A DNA stretch of 60,854 nt from Orenia metallireducens (GTDB lineage: Bacteria > Bacillota > Halanaerobiia > Halobacteroidales > Halobacteroidaceae), in the NCBI RefSeq assembly GCF_001693735.1, contig NZ_LWDV01000009.1:157970-218823 (forward strand). Direction: 5' to 3'. The translations under genes were made by a program, and so were the position numbers. Shown here piece by piece: positions 50,375 through 58,232 of this stretch (positions are counted from its first letter, which is position 1; each line of letters opens with the position of its first letter). The notes under the pieces were generated by a model. That model made no database searches. It saw nothing but the letters and a program-made list of their open reading frames with translations, and had not been told where the DNA came from.

Positions 50375-50954
50375 TTGGAACTTTAGAACTGCTGGTATTC
50401 CTGATAGTGAATTTATTCGTGGAGAGATTCCCATGACTAAGGAAGAAGTTAGGGCTGTTAGCTTAGCTAAGCTCCGCTTAAAAGAGGATAGTATTGTCTA
50501 TGATATTGGTGCTGGTACAGGTTCCTTGACAATAGAGACTGCTTTATTAAGCTCAAAAGGAAGAGTTTATTCAATTGAACGTCAAGCAGAAGGAATTCAA
50601 CTAATTAAGAGTAATACTGATAAATTCAAAGTAAGCAATGTAGAAATAATAAAGGGTTCTGCTCCTGAAGCTTTGTTAGATTTACCTGAGGTGGATCGGG
50701 TCTTTATTGGCGGAAGTGGAGGAAAATTAATAGACATTTTAGACGAGATAGATAAGAAGCTTAAGACTAAAGGAAGGGTAGTAATCAATGCAATTACCTT
50801 AAATACTTTGAATGCTTCTATCAATAAGTTAAAAAAGCTAAACTATGAATTTGAAATCTGTAATATTGCAGTAACTAGAACACGAAAAGTAGGGGATTAT
50901 CAGATGCTACAGGGCTTGAATCCAGTATATATTATTAGTGGTGAGAAAGGATGA
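50367..50954 (+). CDS. cbiT: Cobalt-precorrin-6B C15-methyltransferase (decarboxylating)
   Basis: 195 aa, class I methyltransferase fold: TAGIPDSEFIRGEIPMTKEE at the N-terminus, motif I YDIGAGTGSLTIE, then IERQAEGIQLI and DRVFIGGSGGKL. It methylates C15 and decarboxylates the C12 acetate (EC 2.1.1.196). Overlaps both neighbours, so translation is coupled in cbiE-T-L. Confidence 0.96.
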   Translation: MNNWNFRTAGIPDSEFIRGEIPMTKEEVRAVSLAKLRLKEDSIVYDIGAGTGSLTIETALLSSKGRVYSIERQAEGIQLIKSNTDKFKVSNVEIIKGSAPEALLDLPEVDRVFIGGSGGKLIDILDEIDKKLKTKGRVVINAITLNTLNASINKLKKLNYEFEICNIAVTRTRKVGDYQMLQGLNPVYIISGEKG

Positions 50955-50958
50955 TTTG

Positions 50959-51672
50959 ATGGCTGGAAGATTATATGGATTAGGGATTGGACCAGGAGAC
51001 CCAGAATTATTGACTTTAAAGGCAAAAAGAATCTTAGAAGAGGTTGATTTAATCTGTACTCCTCAATCGAGTAAAGATAAGAGGAGTGTAGCACTAGACA
51101 TAGTAGAAGAGGTAGTAGATTGCCAAGGGCGAGTGAAGTACTTCTTCTTTCCAATGACAAAGGATAAGTTGAAATTAAATCAGGCTTGGGATAAGGCAGC
51201 GGAAGAGATTATAGAGTTATTAAAATTAGATCAGGATGTAGCCTTTATTACTTTAGGTGATCCTTTGTTATATAGTACCTATATCTATATTTTAGAGAGG
51301 GTTAGAGGAAAAGAGTTTGAAGTTGAAACAGTACCTGGTATTACCTCAATAAATGCTTGCTCTGCTAGATTGAATCTCCCTTTGGCTGAAGGAAGAGAGA
51401 AGGTCCTGATTATCCCTGCTGCTTATGACTGTGATGACTTAGAAGAAATATTGACTAGCTATGAGAATGTAGTTTTAATGAAGGTCTCTAAAAATTATGA
51501 GGAGATAGTCAACTTATTGGAGAAGTTAGATTTAGTAGAGAATGGGGTCTTTATCAGTCGCTGTGGTCAAGAGAAAGAGTTTATTAGTAGAAATTTAAGG
51601 TCATTGATTGGTGAGAAGATAGATTATTTATCAATGATAATCGTTAAAAGACATTTTAAATTTGATAGTTGA
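50959..51672 (+). CDS. cbiL: Cobalt-factor II C20-methyltransferase
   Basis: About 237 aa of the tetrapyrrole methylase family: GLGIGPGDPELLTLKAKRIL, LGDPLLYSTYIYIL, ETVPGITSINACSARL. A frame extension to GTG 50938 overlaps cbiT, but ATG 50959 after AAAGGATGA is the more likely start. A repeat-bearing gap of about 460 bp separates it from cbiF. Confidence 0.93.
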   Translation: MAGRLYGLGIGPGDPELLTLKAKRILEEVDLICTPQSSKDKRSVALDIVEEVVDCQGRVKYFFFPMTKDKLKLNQAWDKAAEEIIELLKLDQDVAFITLGDPLLYSTYIYILERVRGKEFEVETVPGITSINACSARLNLPLAEGREKVLIIPAAYDCDDLEEILTSYENVVLMKVSKNYEEIVNLLEKLDLVENGVFISRCGQEKEFISRNLRSLIGEKIDYLSMIIVKRHFKFDS

Positions 51673-52047
51673 CACTTAAGGTTTTAAAAGTGAAAAAATT
51701 ACTGTTTGAACGAAGCAAGTATTCTAAACAAATAATAATAACAATATAATCTTTGAATTAGAACTCTAAGGCTTATTAACTTAAATGAAGGTTGATTGCG
51801 TAGTGAGTGGGCTTTGCCACGAAGGAGTTGCTTTATAACCCCGAAGGTAAAACTCGTAAGGTTGGTTACTTTTGTGGCAATGGGTTTTGAAGGAAGAATT
51901 ATTTCTTTCTGAATGATGCCCTCGGGTAAAAAAGTAATACGAGACGCCCTGAAAGAAGTGCCCTTGGGGAGAAAGCTGATAAGCTTTCTCGTAATAGCTT
52001 TTTAATTAAATGTTTGTTTGACTTTTTAAAACGTAAAAATGTTGAAA
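51670..52047. mobile_element. Inverted 'CTTCGTGGC' repeat copy inside the cbi operon
   Basis: The reverse complement of about 51690-51830 matches 13193-13350 closely (shared TTCAAAnATTAnATTGTTATT and TTTAGAATACTTGCTT). The reverse complement of about 51825-51930 matches 41650-41750 (GAGTTTTACCTTCGGGGTTA). Ends are diverged: GTTGACACTTAA at 51670 and AAAATGTTGAAATATT near 52034-52049 resemble the terminal-repeat consensus. The stretch holds no gene. Confidence 0.65.
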
Positions 52048-52129
52048 TATTTTTTAAGTAAAATGACTCTAATCAGTATGGAAAATAGTAATAAAAGTCA
52101 ACTAAAAATAAAAAAGGAGGGAAGCTAAT

Positions 52130-52882
52130 ATGAAGGTTTATTTTATTGGAGCAGGGGCAGGAGACCCAGAATTATTGACAATCAAAGGGATGAAGGCTCT
52201 AGAAAAGGCTGATGTAGTTATCTATGCTGGTTCTTTGGTCAATCCTGCAATCTTACATTATGCTTTTCAGGCAGAGATTTATAATAGTGCAACTATGAAT
52301 CTAGAAGAGGTCTTAACTACGATAGAAGAAGCAATTAAAGCTGAAAAGATAGTAGCTAGAGTCCATACAGGAGACCCTAGCCTCTATGGGGCTATACAGG
52401 AGCAGATAGATTATTTGAAGAAGCAGGGTATAGATTATGAGATTATCCCAGGGGTTAGCTCCTTTTTAGCAGCAGCAGCAGCTATAGAGAGGGAGTTTAC
52501 CTTGCCTAGTATTTCACAATCATTGATTATTACTAGGTTAGAAGGGAGAACACCAGTTCCTGCCAGAGAGAGCTTAGAGAAGTTAGCCCAACATCGAACC
52601 TCGATGGCTATCTTCTTAAGTGTACATATGATTGGAGATGTAGTAGAAAGACTAAGTAAAGAATATCCAATTAGTACCCCAATTGCTGTGATTCAAAAGG
52701 CTTCTTGGCCTGACCAAAGAATAGTAAAGGGTACTTTAGAGAATATAGCTACTAAGGTTAAAGATGCAGATATTAAGAAGACTGCTATGATTTTAGTAGG
52801 GGATTTTTTAGAGAGTGATTATGATAAATCAAAGCTATATGATAAGGATTTTAGCCATGAATTTAGAAAGGCAGAGAACTGA
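52130..52882 (+). CDS. cbiF: Cobalt-precorrin-4 C11-methyltransferase
   Basis: 250 aa: YFIGAGAGDPELLTIKGMKA (SAM site), HTGDPSLYGAIQEQID, EIIPGVSSFLAAAAAI and the family's TRLEGRTPVPARESL loop. EC 2.1.1.271. It starts after AAAAAGGAGGGAAGC. Its TGA shares a base with the cbiG ATG at 52882. Confidence 0.96.
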   Translation: MKVYFIGAGAGDPELLTIKGMKALEKADVVIYAGSLVNPAILHYAFQAEIYNSATMNLEEVLTTIEEAIKAEKIVARVHTGDPSLYGAIQEQIDYLKKQGIDYEIIPGVSSFLAAAAAIEREFTLPSISQSLIITRLEGRTPVPARESLEKLAQHRTSMAIFLSVHMIGDVVERLSKEYPISTPIAVIQKASWPDQRIVKGTLENIATKVKDADIKKTAMILVGDFLESDYDKSKLYDKDFSHEFRKAEN

Positions 52883-53913
52883 TGAAACTAGCAATTGTTG
52901 CTTTGACTGAATCGGGCAGTAATTTGGCGAAAAGTTTAGGAAATAAAATAGAAGGAGCGGAAATTTATTTACCAGCTAAATTTAATGAAGGGGGAGGTAT
53001 ATATAGTTTTGATAACTCTTTAAGAGAGTTAGTGGCTCAGTTATTTAAAGAATATGATGGTCTAATCTTTATTATGGCTTTGGGGATTGTAGTTAGGGTA
53101 ATAGCACCTTATTTGGCTGATAAGAGAAGAGACCCTGCTATAGTAACCATCGATGAGACTGGAGAGAATGTAATCAGTACCTTATCAGGCCACCTTGGGG
53201 GAGCTAATACATTGACAGAGAAGGTTGCAGCTTTACTTGGAGCAAACCCTGTGATTACCACAGCAACTGATTGCCATGGTAAGTTGGCGATTGATTTACT
53301 TGCTCAGAGATTAGATTGTGAGATGTTTCCCTTTGAAAATTTAAAATTAGCCAATTCAGCAATAGTCAATGACAAGCCCTTAAATATCTTTACCGATTAT
53401 CAGTTAGAGTTAGAAGAAGATGAGAATATTAATTTATATCCGTTGAAGGAGTTAGAGCAGAGGGAAGGTTTCCCTGTATTTATTACAAATAAAGCTATTG
53501 ATTTAACAGCAGAATATCTACAATTAGTTCCTAAAAATATAATTATAGGTATTGGTTGTAGAAAGGGTATCAGTGTAGCAGAGGTAGAGGAAGCTATTTT
53601 TTATGTTTTAGAGAAGTTGCAGCTAAGAAGAGAGAGTATCAAAGCCTTAGCTACTGTTGACTTAAAGGAGAAGGAAAGAGGGATTATAGAGGCTGCTTAT
53701 AGATTAGAGGTACCATTAAATATTATCAGTAGAACAGAGATTAAAGGGGTAGATTTTGAGTATACAAGTTCTGAATTTGTAAAAGAGAAGATAGGAGTTG
53801 GTGGTGTATGCGAACCAGTGGCAATCTTAAGTGGAGAGAATCCTCAGTTGCTACTACCAAAGACAATCAAGGGAAGGGTAACGGTAGCAGTGGTAGAGGA
53901 AAGCTTTATGTAG
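52882..53913 (+). CDS. cbiG: Cobalt-precorrin-5A hydrolase
   Basis: 343 aa; opens the delta-lactone and releases acetaldehyde. Recognised by LIFIMALGIVVRVIAPYL, LSGHLGGANTLTEKVA, IIIGIGCRKGIS at the start of the C-terminal domain, and the GVGGVCEPVAILS end. The last ~106 nt are overlapped by the cbiH frame. Confidence 0.95.
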   Translation: MKLAIVALTESGSNLAKSLGNKIEGAEIYLPAKFNEGGGIYSFDNSLRELVAQLFKEYDGLIFIMALGIVVRVIAPYLADKRRDPAIVTIDETGENVISTLSGHLGGANTLTEKVAALLGANPVITTATDCHGKLAIDLLAQRLDCEMFPFENLKLANSAIVNDKPLNIFTDYQLELEEDENINLYPLKELEQREGFPVFITNKAIDLTAEYLQLVPKNIIIGIGCRKGISVAEVEEAIFYVLEKLQLRRESIKALATVDLKEKERGIIEAAYRLEVPLNIISRTEIKGVDFEYTSSEFVKEKIGVGGVCEPVAILSGENPQLLLPKTIKGRVTVAVVEESFM

Positions 53914-54626
53914 TAGGAATTGGTCCAGGGGATATCGAGTATATGAGTCTAAAAGCTTATCGAATCTTGCAGCAGGTAGATGTAATAGTTGGCTATAAGA
54001 CCTATATAGAGCTGTTAGAAGAGTTAGTGACTGAAGGACAGAGAGTAGTCAGTAATGGTATGACCAAGGAGGTAGAGCGTTGCCAACAAGCAATTAATCT
54101 GGCTTTAGAGGGTGAAGAGGTGGCAATTGTTAGTAGTGGAGACCCTGGAGTCTATGGTATGGCTGGATTGATTTTGGAGCTGTTACAGGAAGAAGTTAAG
54201 CTAGAAGTGGAGATAATTCCAGGTATCACAGCAGCCAATGCAGCAGCATCATCATTAGGTGCACCACTAATGCATGATTATGCTGTAATCAGCTTAAGTG
54301 ACTTAATGACACCTTGGGAAGTGATAGAGGATAGATTGGAGAAGACAGCTGAGGGGGATTTCATAGTTGCTTTATATAATCCTAAAAGTAAGAAGAGAGT
54401 CAAGCAGATTGAGATAGCTAGGGATATCTTTTTGAGAAATAGAGAGCCTAATACTCCTGTAGGGATTGTGCGTAAGGCTAAACGTGGTGATGAAGAGTTG
54501 ATAATTACTACCTTAGTAGAGATGTTAGAGCATAAAATCGATATGGTGACTACAGTGATTATAGGAAATTCTCAGACCTTTAAGCAAGATAATTTAATGG
54601 TCACACCTAGAGGATATGAAGTATGA
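53808..54626 (+). CDS. cbiH: Cobalt-precorrin-3B C17-methyltransferase
   Basis: Up to 272 aa; the methylase domain starts at KLYVVGIGPGDIEYMSLKAY (about residue 32), followed by SSGDPGVYGMAGL, EIIPGITAANAAASS and DLMTPWEVIEDRL. The only standard start in frame is ATG 53808, inside cbiG, giving a Ser/Gly/Lys-rich 31-residue extension read in a second frame of the cbiG 3' end. TAGGAG lies 11 nt before it. Alternatives are a non-standard start nearer 53900 or ribosomal frameshifting from cbiG. Its stop overlaps cbiJ by 4 nt (ATGA). Confidence 0.93.
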   Translation: MRTSGNLKWRESSVATTKDNQGKGNGSSGRGKLYVVGIGPGDIEYMSLKAYRILQQVDVIVGYKTYIELLEELVTEGQRVVSNGMTKEVERCQQAINLALEGEEVAIVSSGDPGVYGMAGLILELLQEEVKLEVEIIPGITAANAAASSLGAPLMHDYAVISLSDLMTPWEVIEDRLEKTAEGDFIVALYNPKSKKRVKQIEIARDIFLRNREPNTPVGIVRKAKRGDEELIITTLVEMLEHKIDMVTTVIIGNSQTFKQDNLMVTPRGYEV

Positions 54627-55375
54627 TTTTAGTTTTGGCTGGAACCAAAGAGAGTAGAGAGATAATCAAGAGGTTACAAGAAATAAATCAGCCTCTAATA
54701 GCTTCTGTAGTAAGCGATTATGGCTATCAACTCTTAGCAGAGTCAGGGATTGAAGTCATTCAAGAAAAGTTAACTTCAGAGAAGATGGAGAGACTAGTTA
54801 AAGAAAAGGATATTACTAAGATTGTTGATACCACCCATCCCTTTGCTCAAGAGGTCTCACTTACTGCAATTGAAGTTGCTCAGAGCTTAGAAATAGACTA
54901 TTTACGTTTTGAAAGGGAAGGGTTGGAGTTTGCTGATAATGAATCGGTTATTAGGGTTGATAGTTATGAAGAGGCTGCTAAGAAAGCTAAGAATTTTAAT
55001 AGAATCCTCTTGACTATTGGTAGTAGAAGGCTTCATTACTTTGTAGAAGAGCTAGAGAATTGGCAGGAGAGGTTAGTGGCAAGGGTACTACCTAATTGGA
55101 AGTTTATTAAAGAGGCTAATGATTTGGGTTTTACTCCTAAAAACTTAATTGCGATGCAGGGGCCTTTTACTAAAGAATTAAACCAGAGATTATTAAAGGA
55201 TTATCAGATTGATGTGCTAGTAACAAAGGCAAGTGGAAAGGTAGGAGGGTTGAATACTAAGCTAGAGGCTGCTTTAGAATTAGGAGTTAAAGTGATTTTG
55301 ATAGAGAGACCCGCTATCGATTACCCAAAAGTAGTGAGGGATATTGAGAGTTTGATAGTGGAAACTGAGGGGTAG
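54623..55375 (+). CDS. cbiJ: Cobalt-precorrin-6A reductase
   Basis: 250 aa NAD(P)H-dependent reductase: LVLAGTKESREIIKRL at the start, VDTTHPFAQEVSLTAI (conserved D-x-T-H-P-F/Y-A), RLHYFVEELENW-type LTIGSRRL, and VTKASGKVGGLNTKL plus IERP near the end. Translationally coupled to cbiH. EC 1.3.1.106. Last gene of the uninterrupted cbiF-G-H-J block. Confidence 0.95.
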   Translation: MILVLAGTKESREIIKRLQEINQPLIASVVSDYGYQLLAESGIEVIQEKLTSEKMERLVKEKDITKIVDTTHPFAQEVSLTAIEVAQSLEIDYLRFEREGLEFADNESVIRVDSYEEAAKKAKNFNRILLTIGSRRLHYFVEELENWQERLVARVLPNWKFIKEANDLGFTPKNLIAMQGPFTKELNQRLLKDYQIDVLVTKASGKVGGLNTKLEAALELGVKVILIERPAIDYPKVVRDIESLIVETEG

Positions 55376-55442
55376 TTTTAGCATAGGAATTAATTATAGA
55401 CACACAAATTTGAAATTATATAAAAACTTAAAATTATTTTTG

Positions 55443-55522
55443 CCACGGATTTTTACAGATTAGTTCTCAAAAATATATTTTTGTTCTTTACCTGTGTTTC
55501 ATCTGTGTCAATCTGTGGCTAA
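55443..55522. repeat. 'CCACGGATTNACACAGAT' repeat, two-armed
   Basis: CCACGGATTTTTACAGATTA at the left and, inverted, CATCTGTGTCAATCTGTGG at the right around an AT-rich loop, giving an imperfect hairpin of about 80 nt just before the small leftward gene. Confidence 0.7.
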
Positions 55523-55539
55523 TTGTTTATTTTTTATAA

Positions 55540-55683
55540 TTATTTAGCAGACTCTTTTCTGTTATAAGCTAATAAGATAATCTCTTTATCTGGGTTATCT
55601 TGGTTGATTTTATTTTCAATCATCTTTATCTCTGCTAACTCTTCTTGAGTTAGATTAGAAAATTGATAATCTTCTCTAGACAT
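55540..55683 (-). CDS. Small hypothetical protein (47 aa) inside the cobalamin locus
   Basis: ATG 55683 follows a strong AGGAGGTGATAG site on the minus strand. The 47-codon product (begins MSREDYQFSNLTQEELAEIK) is acidic and helical, without membrane segments. It lies opposite to all surrounding cobalamin genes. No family recognised; the ribosome binding site is the main reason to call it. Confidence 0.6.
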   Translation of the reverse strand: MSREDYQFSNLTQEELAEIKMIENKINQDNPDKEIILLAYNRKESAK

Positions 55684-55753
55684 ACTATCACCTCCTATTA
55701 TTATCAGCATGGCTGTTTATTAATAGATTTATACGGGTTAGTTGATGATGCGG

Positions 55754-55852
55754 GATATTTAGACAGTAACGAGTGATGAGTAACAGGTGACAAGTTAAGT
55801 TCTTTACTGGTTACTCGTCACTTGTCACTAGTTACTAAAGTGTCCTAATATC
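55754..55852. mobile_element. Terminal-repeat element with 'GTGACGAGTAAC' core
   Basis: Left end GATATTTAGACAGT (diverged) and right end AAAGTGTCCTAATATC (55837-55852), the latter identical to the right end at 38993. The 65-bp core is a palindrome of CGAGTGATGAGTAAC ... GTTACTCGTCACTTG and GTCACTAGTTACT units. Smallest member seen. Confidence 0.7.
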
Positions 55853-55915
55853 TATCTATTATGCCACCATTCTAATAAGATAAGAAGTTGTATCATCACA
55901 AAGGAGAGATTCTAA

Positions 55916-56515
55916 TTGAGTAGATTAATTTTAGTTTTAGGTGGAGCAAGAAGTGGTAAGAGTAGCTTTGCTGAAGAGATAGTTGCTAAACTAGGCGGTT
56001 TAGATGTTACCTATTTGGCTACTTCAGAAGTCAGGGACCAAGAGATGAAACAGCGGGTACAGCTTCATCGGTGCTCTAGACCAAGGGAATGGACTACTAT
56101 CGAGGAACCTAAGAGTATAGGTGAGGTTTTAGCTAATCTAAAGCAAGGCGCAGTGGTGTTATTAGACTGCTTAACCTTGTTGATTTCAAATCTATTATTG
56201 GAAGAGCAAGAGCTTGGAGAAGATGAATATGATTTTAGTGAAAAAGATAAGGAAGAGGTTATTGTTGAAGAAATCGAAAAGATTATTGCAGAAGTTAGAA
56301 AGAGGAATTTAACTTTAGTAATAGTCTCTAATGAGGTCGGGCAAGGTTTGGTACCACCATATAAATTAGGGAGAGTCTATCGAGATATTGTTGGTAGAGC
56401 CAATCAATTAGTGGCTAGTGAAGCTGATGAAGTCTATATTACTTATGTAGGATTACCAATAGAGATTAAAGAATTAGGAATGAAAGTTAAAGAGCAATTT
56501 ACAATTGAAAATTAA
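55916..56515 (+). CDS. cobU: Adenosylcobinamide kinase / adenosylcobinamide-phosphate guanylyltransferase
   Basis: 199 aa bifunctional enzyme of nucleotide-loop assembly. P-loop LVLGGARSGKSSFAE at residues 6-20, the guanylylated His in QLHRCSRPREWTT, the Walker B-like VVLLDCLTLLISN, and VSNEVGQGLVP. It starts at TTG 55916, 8 nt after AAGGAG. Confidence 0.95.
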   Translation: MSRLILVLGGARSGKSSFAEEIVAKLGGLDVTYLATSEVRDQEMKQRVQLHRCSRPREWTTIEEPKSIGEVLANLKQGAVVLLDCLTLLISNLLLEEQELGEDEYDFSEKDKEEVIVEEIEKIIAEVRKRNLTLVIVSNEVGQGLVPPYKLGRVYRDIVGRANQLVASEADEVYITYVGLPIEIKELGMKVKEQFTIEN

Positions 56516-56533
56516 AATTTAGAAGGTTAATTA

Positions 56534-56644
56534 GGTACAGACTTATACAGATTAACACAGATGGGCACAGATAAAAAATTAAATTAGAGAATTAAAAATA
56601 GGGGTTTAATTAGTGTAAATCCGTGAATATCCGTGGCAAAAAGA
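56534..56644. repeat. 'CCACGGATTNACACAGAT' repeat, two-armed
   Basis: ATTAACACAGATGGGCACAG at the left and, inverted, GTGTAAATCCGTGAATATCC with CCGTGGCAAAA at the right, between cobU and the first cbiP. Confidence 0.7.
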
Positions 56645-56708
56645 TTATTTTTAAATTTTATTTAATATTAATTTCTGTCAATTGTAAATTGAACGTGGAG
56701 GTGAATTA

Positions 56709-58232
56709 ATGGCTAATTCGATTATGTTACAGGGGACCTCATCAAATGTAGGTAAGAGTATTCTAGCTACAGCACTTTGCCGTATCTTCTCCCAAGATGG
56801 TTATCAGGTTGCTCCCTTTAAATCTTGGAATATGGCATTGAACTCTTATGTAACGGCAGATGGTGGTGAGGTTGGGCAGGCTCAGGCGATTCAAGCTGAT
56901 GCAGCAGGTATTGAGATTAGTGTAGATATGCAACCTTTTTTAATTAAGCCTAAGGGAGATGGTCAATCCCAAGTCATAGTCAGAGGAAGACCCTTAGGTG
57001 ATTTTGGAGTTGATCGGAAGAATCCAGAGTATATTGAATGGGCGATGGAGATTATAGATGATTCTTTGCAGAGATTATCTTCTGAATATGAACTAATAGT
57101 TTTGGAAGGTGCCGGAAGCCCTGCTGAGATAAATATCAAAGATAAGGATATCGCCAATATGAAGGTAGCGAAATTGAATCAAACTCCAGTATTATTGGTA
57201 GCTGATATTGACCGAGGAGGAGCACTAGCAGCAGTTGTAGGAACCTTGAAGTTACTTGAGACAGAGGAGAGAGCTTTGGTCAAGGGAGTTATCTTGAATA
57301 AATTCCGAGGTGATTTTGAGCTATTAAAATCTGGTGTTGAGATTCTAGAGGAGAAGATAGGTAAACCTGTCTTAGGTGTAATACCTTATTTAAAGGATAT
57401 CAGAATTCCAGAAGAGGATTCGGTCTCTTTGGCTGACTTTTGTAAGGAAGAAGGAGAGGTTGAGATCGGAGTAATTAATTTACCCCATATCTCTAACTTT
57501 ACTGATTTTGACCCTTTAGGTTATGAAATAGGAGTAGAGCTTAATTATTTAGAAGCAGATGCCAAATTAGATAACTATGATGCTATTATACTCCCTGGGA
57601 CTAAGAATACCATCTTTGATTTAAATTATCTCCATACCAGTGGACTAGCAAGGAAGATAATTGCTCAAGCCAATGCTGGTAAGACTGTAATAGGTATCTG
57701 TGGTGGTTATCAGATGCTAGGGAAGAAGTTAGTTGATCCAGATTTAGTAGAAGGCAGGATTAGTCAGATGATAGGCCTGGGTTTGTTGGATATAGAGACC
57801 ACCTTTAATAGAGAGAAGGTAACCCATCAGGTTATAGGCAGAGTTTCTAGTGATTTGGGCTTCTTTAAAAGTTTGAAGAATCAAATAGTAACAGGTTATG
57901 AGATTCATATGGGCGATACTAAACTTGGTGATAATACTCAACCTCTTTTTAGGATAGAATCTCGTTCTAAAGAGAAAGTTGATATTCTCGATGGTACTTA
58001 TAATCCAAACCTTTCAGTCTGGGGAACTTATCTCCATGGAATCTTCGATAATGATAATTTTAGAAGGTCGTTTGTCAATTCCTTACGGAGGGAGAAGGGG
58101 TTAACAGAGGATTGTTATTCTAGTAGAAGTTCTTTAGAAGAGAGTTACGATAAATTGGCTGAGATTATTAGAGATAATTTAGATATGGATAAAATTTATC
58201 AGATTATAGAAGAGGGTGAGATTAAAGGCTAA
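56709..58232 (+). CDS. cbiP: Cobyric acid synthase, copy 1
   Basis: 507 aa; ATP- and glutamine-dependent amidation of corrin side chains (b, d, e, g). P-loop QGTSSNVGKSILATALCRIF, VADIDRGGALAAV, class I glutaminase Cys in VIGICGGYQMLG and His in GTYLHGIFDN are all present. The normally conserved FKSQNMALNS reads FKSWNMALNS (Trp for Gln), and the residues after GRPLG diverge from the usual pattern. Overlaps copy 2 by one base (TAATG). EC 6.3.5.10. Confidence 0.93.
   Translation: MANSIMLQGTSSNVGKSILATALCRIFSQDGYQVAPFKSWNMALNSYVTADGGEVGQAQAIQADAAGIEISVDMQPFLIKPKGDGQSQVIVRGRPLGDFGVDRKNPEYIEWAMEIIDDSLQRLSSEYELIVLEGAGSPAEINIKDKDIANMKVAKLNQTPVLLVADIDRGGALAAVVGTLKLLETEERALVKGVILNKFRGDFELLKSGVEILEEKIGKPVLGVIPYLKDIRIPEEDSVSLADFCKEEGEVEIGVINLPHISNFTDFDPLGYEIGVELNYLEADAKLDNYDAIILPGTKNTIFDLNYLHTSGLARKIIAQANAGKTVIGICGGYQMLGKKLVDPDLVEGRISQMIGLGLLDIETTFNREKVTHQVIGRVSSDLGFFKSLKNQIVTGYEIHMGDTKLGDNTQPLFRIESRSKEKVDILDGTYNPNLSVWGTYLHGIFDNDNFRRSFVNSLRREKGLTEDCYSSRSSLEESYDKLAEIIRDNLDMDKIYQIIEEGEIKG

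Noticed and set aside
50597-51160. Minus-strand frames opposite cbiT and cbiL
   Set aside because: They lie antisense to clear, motif-bearing methyltransferases.
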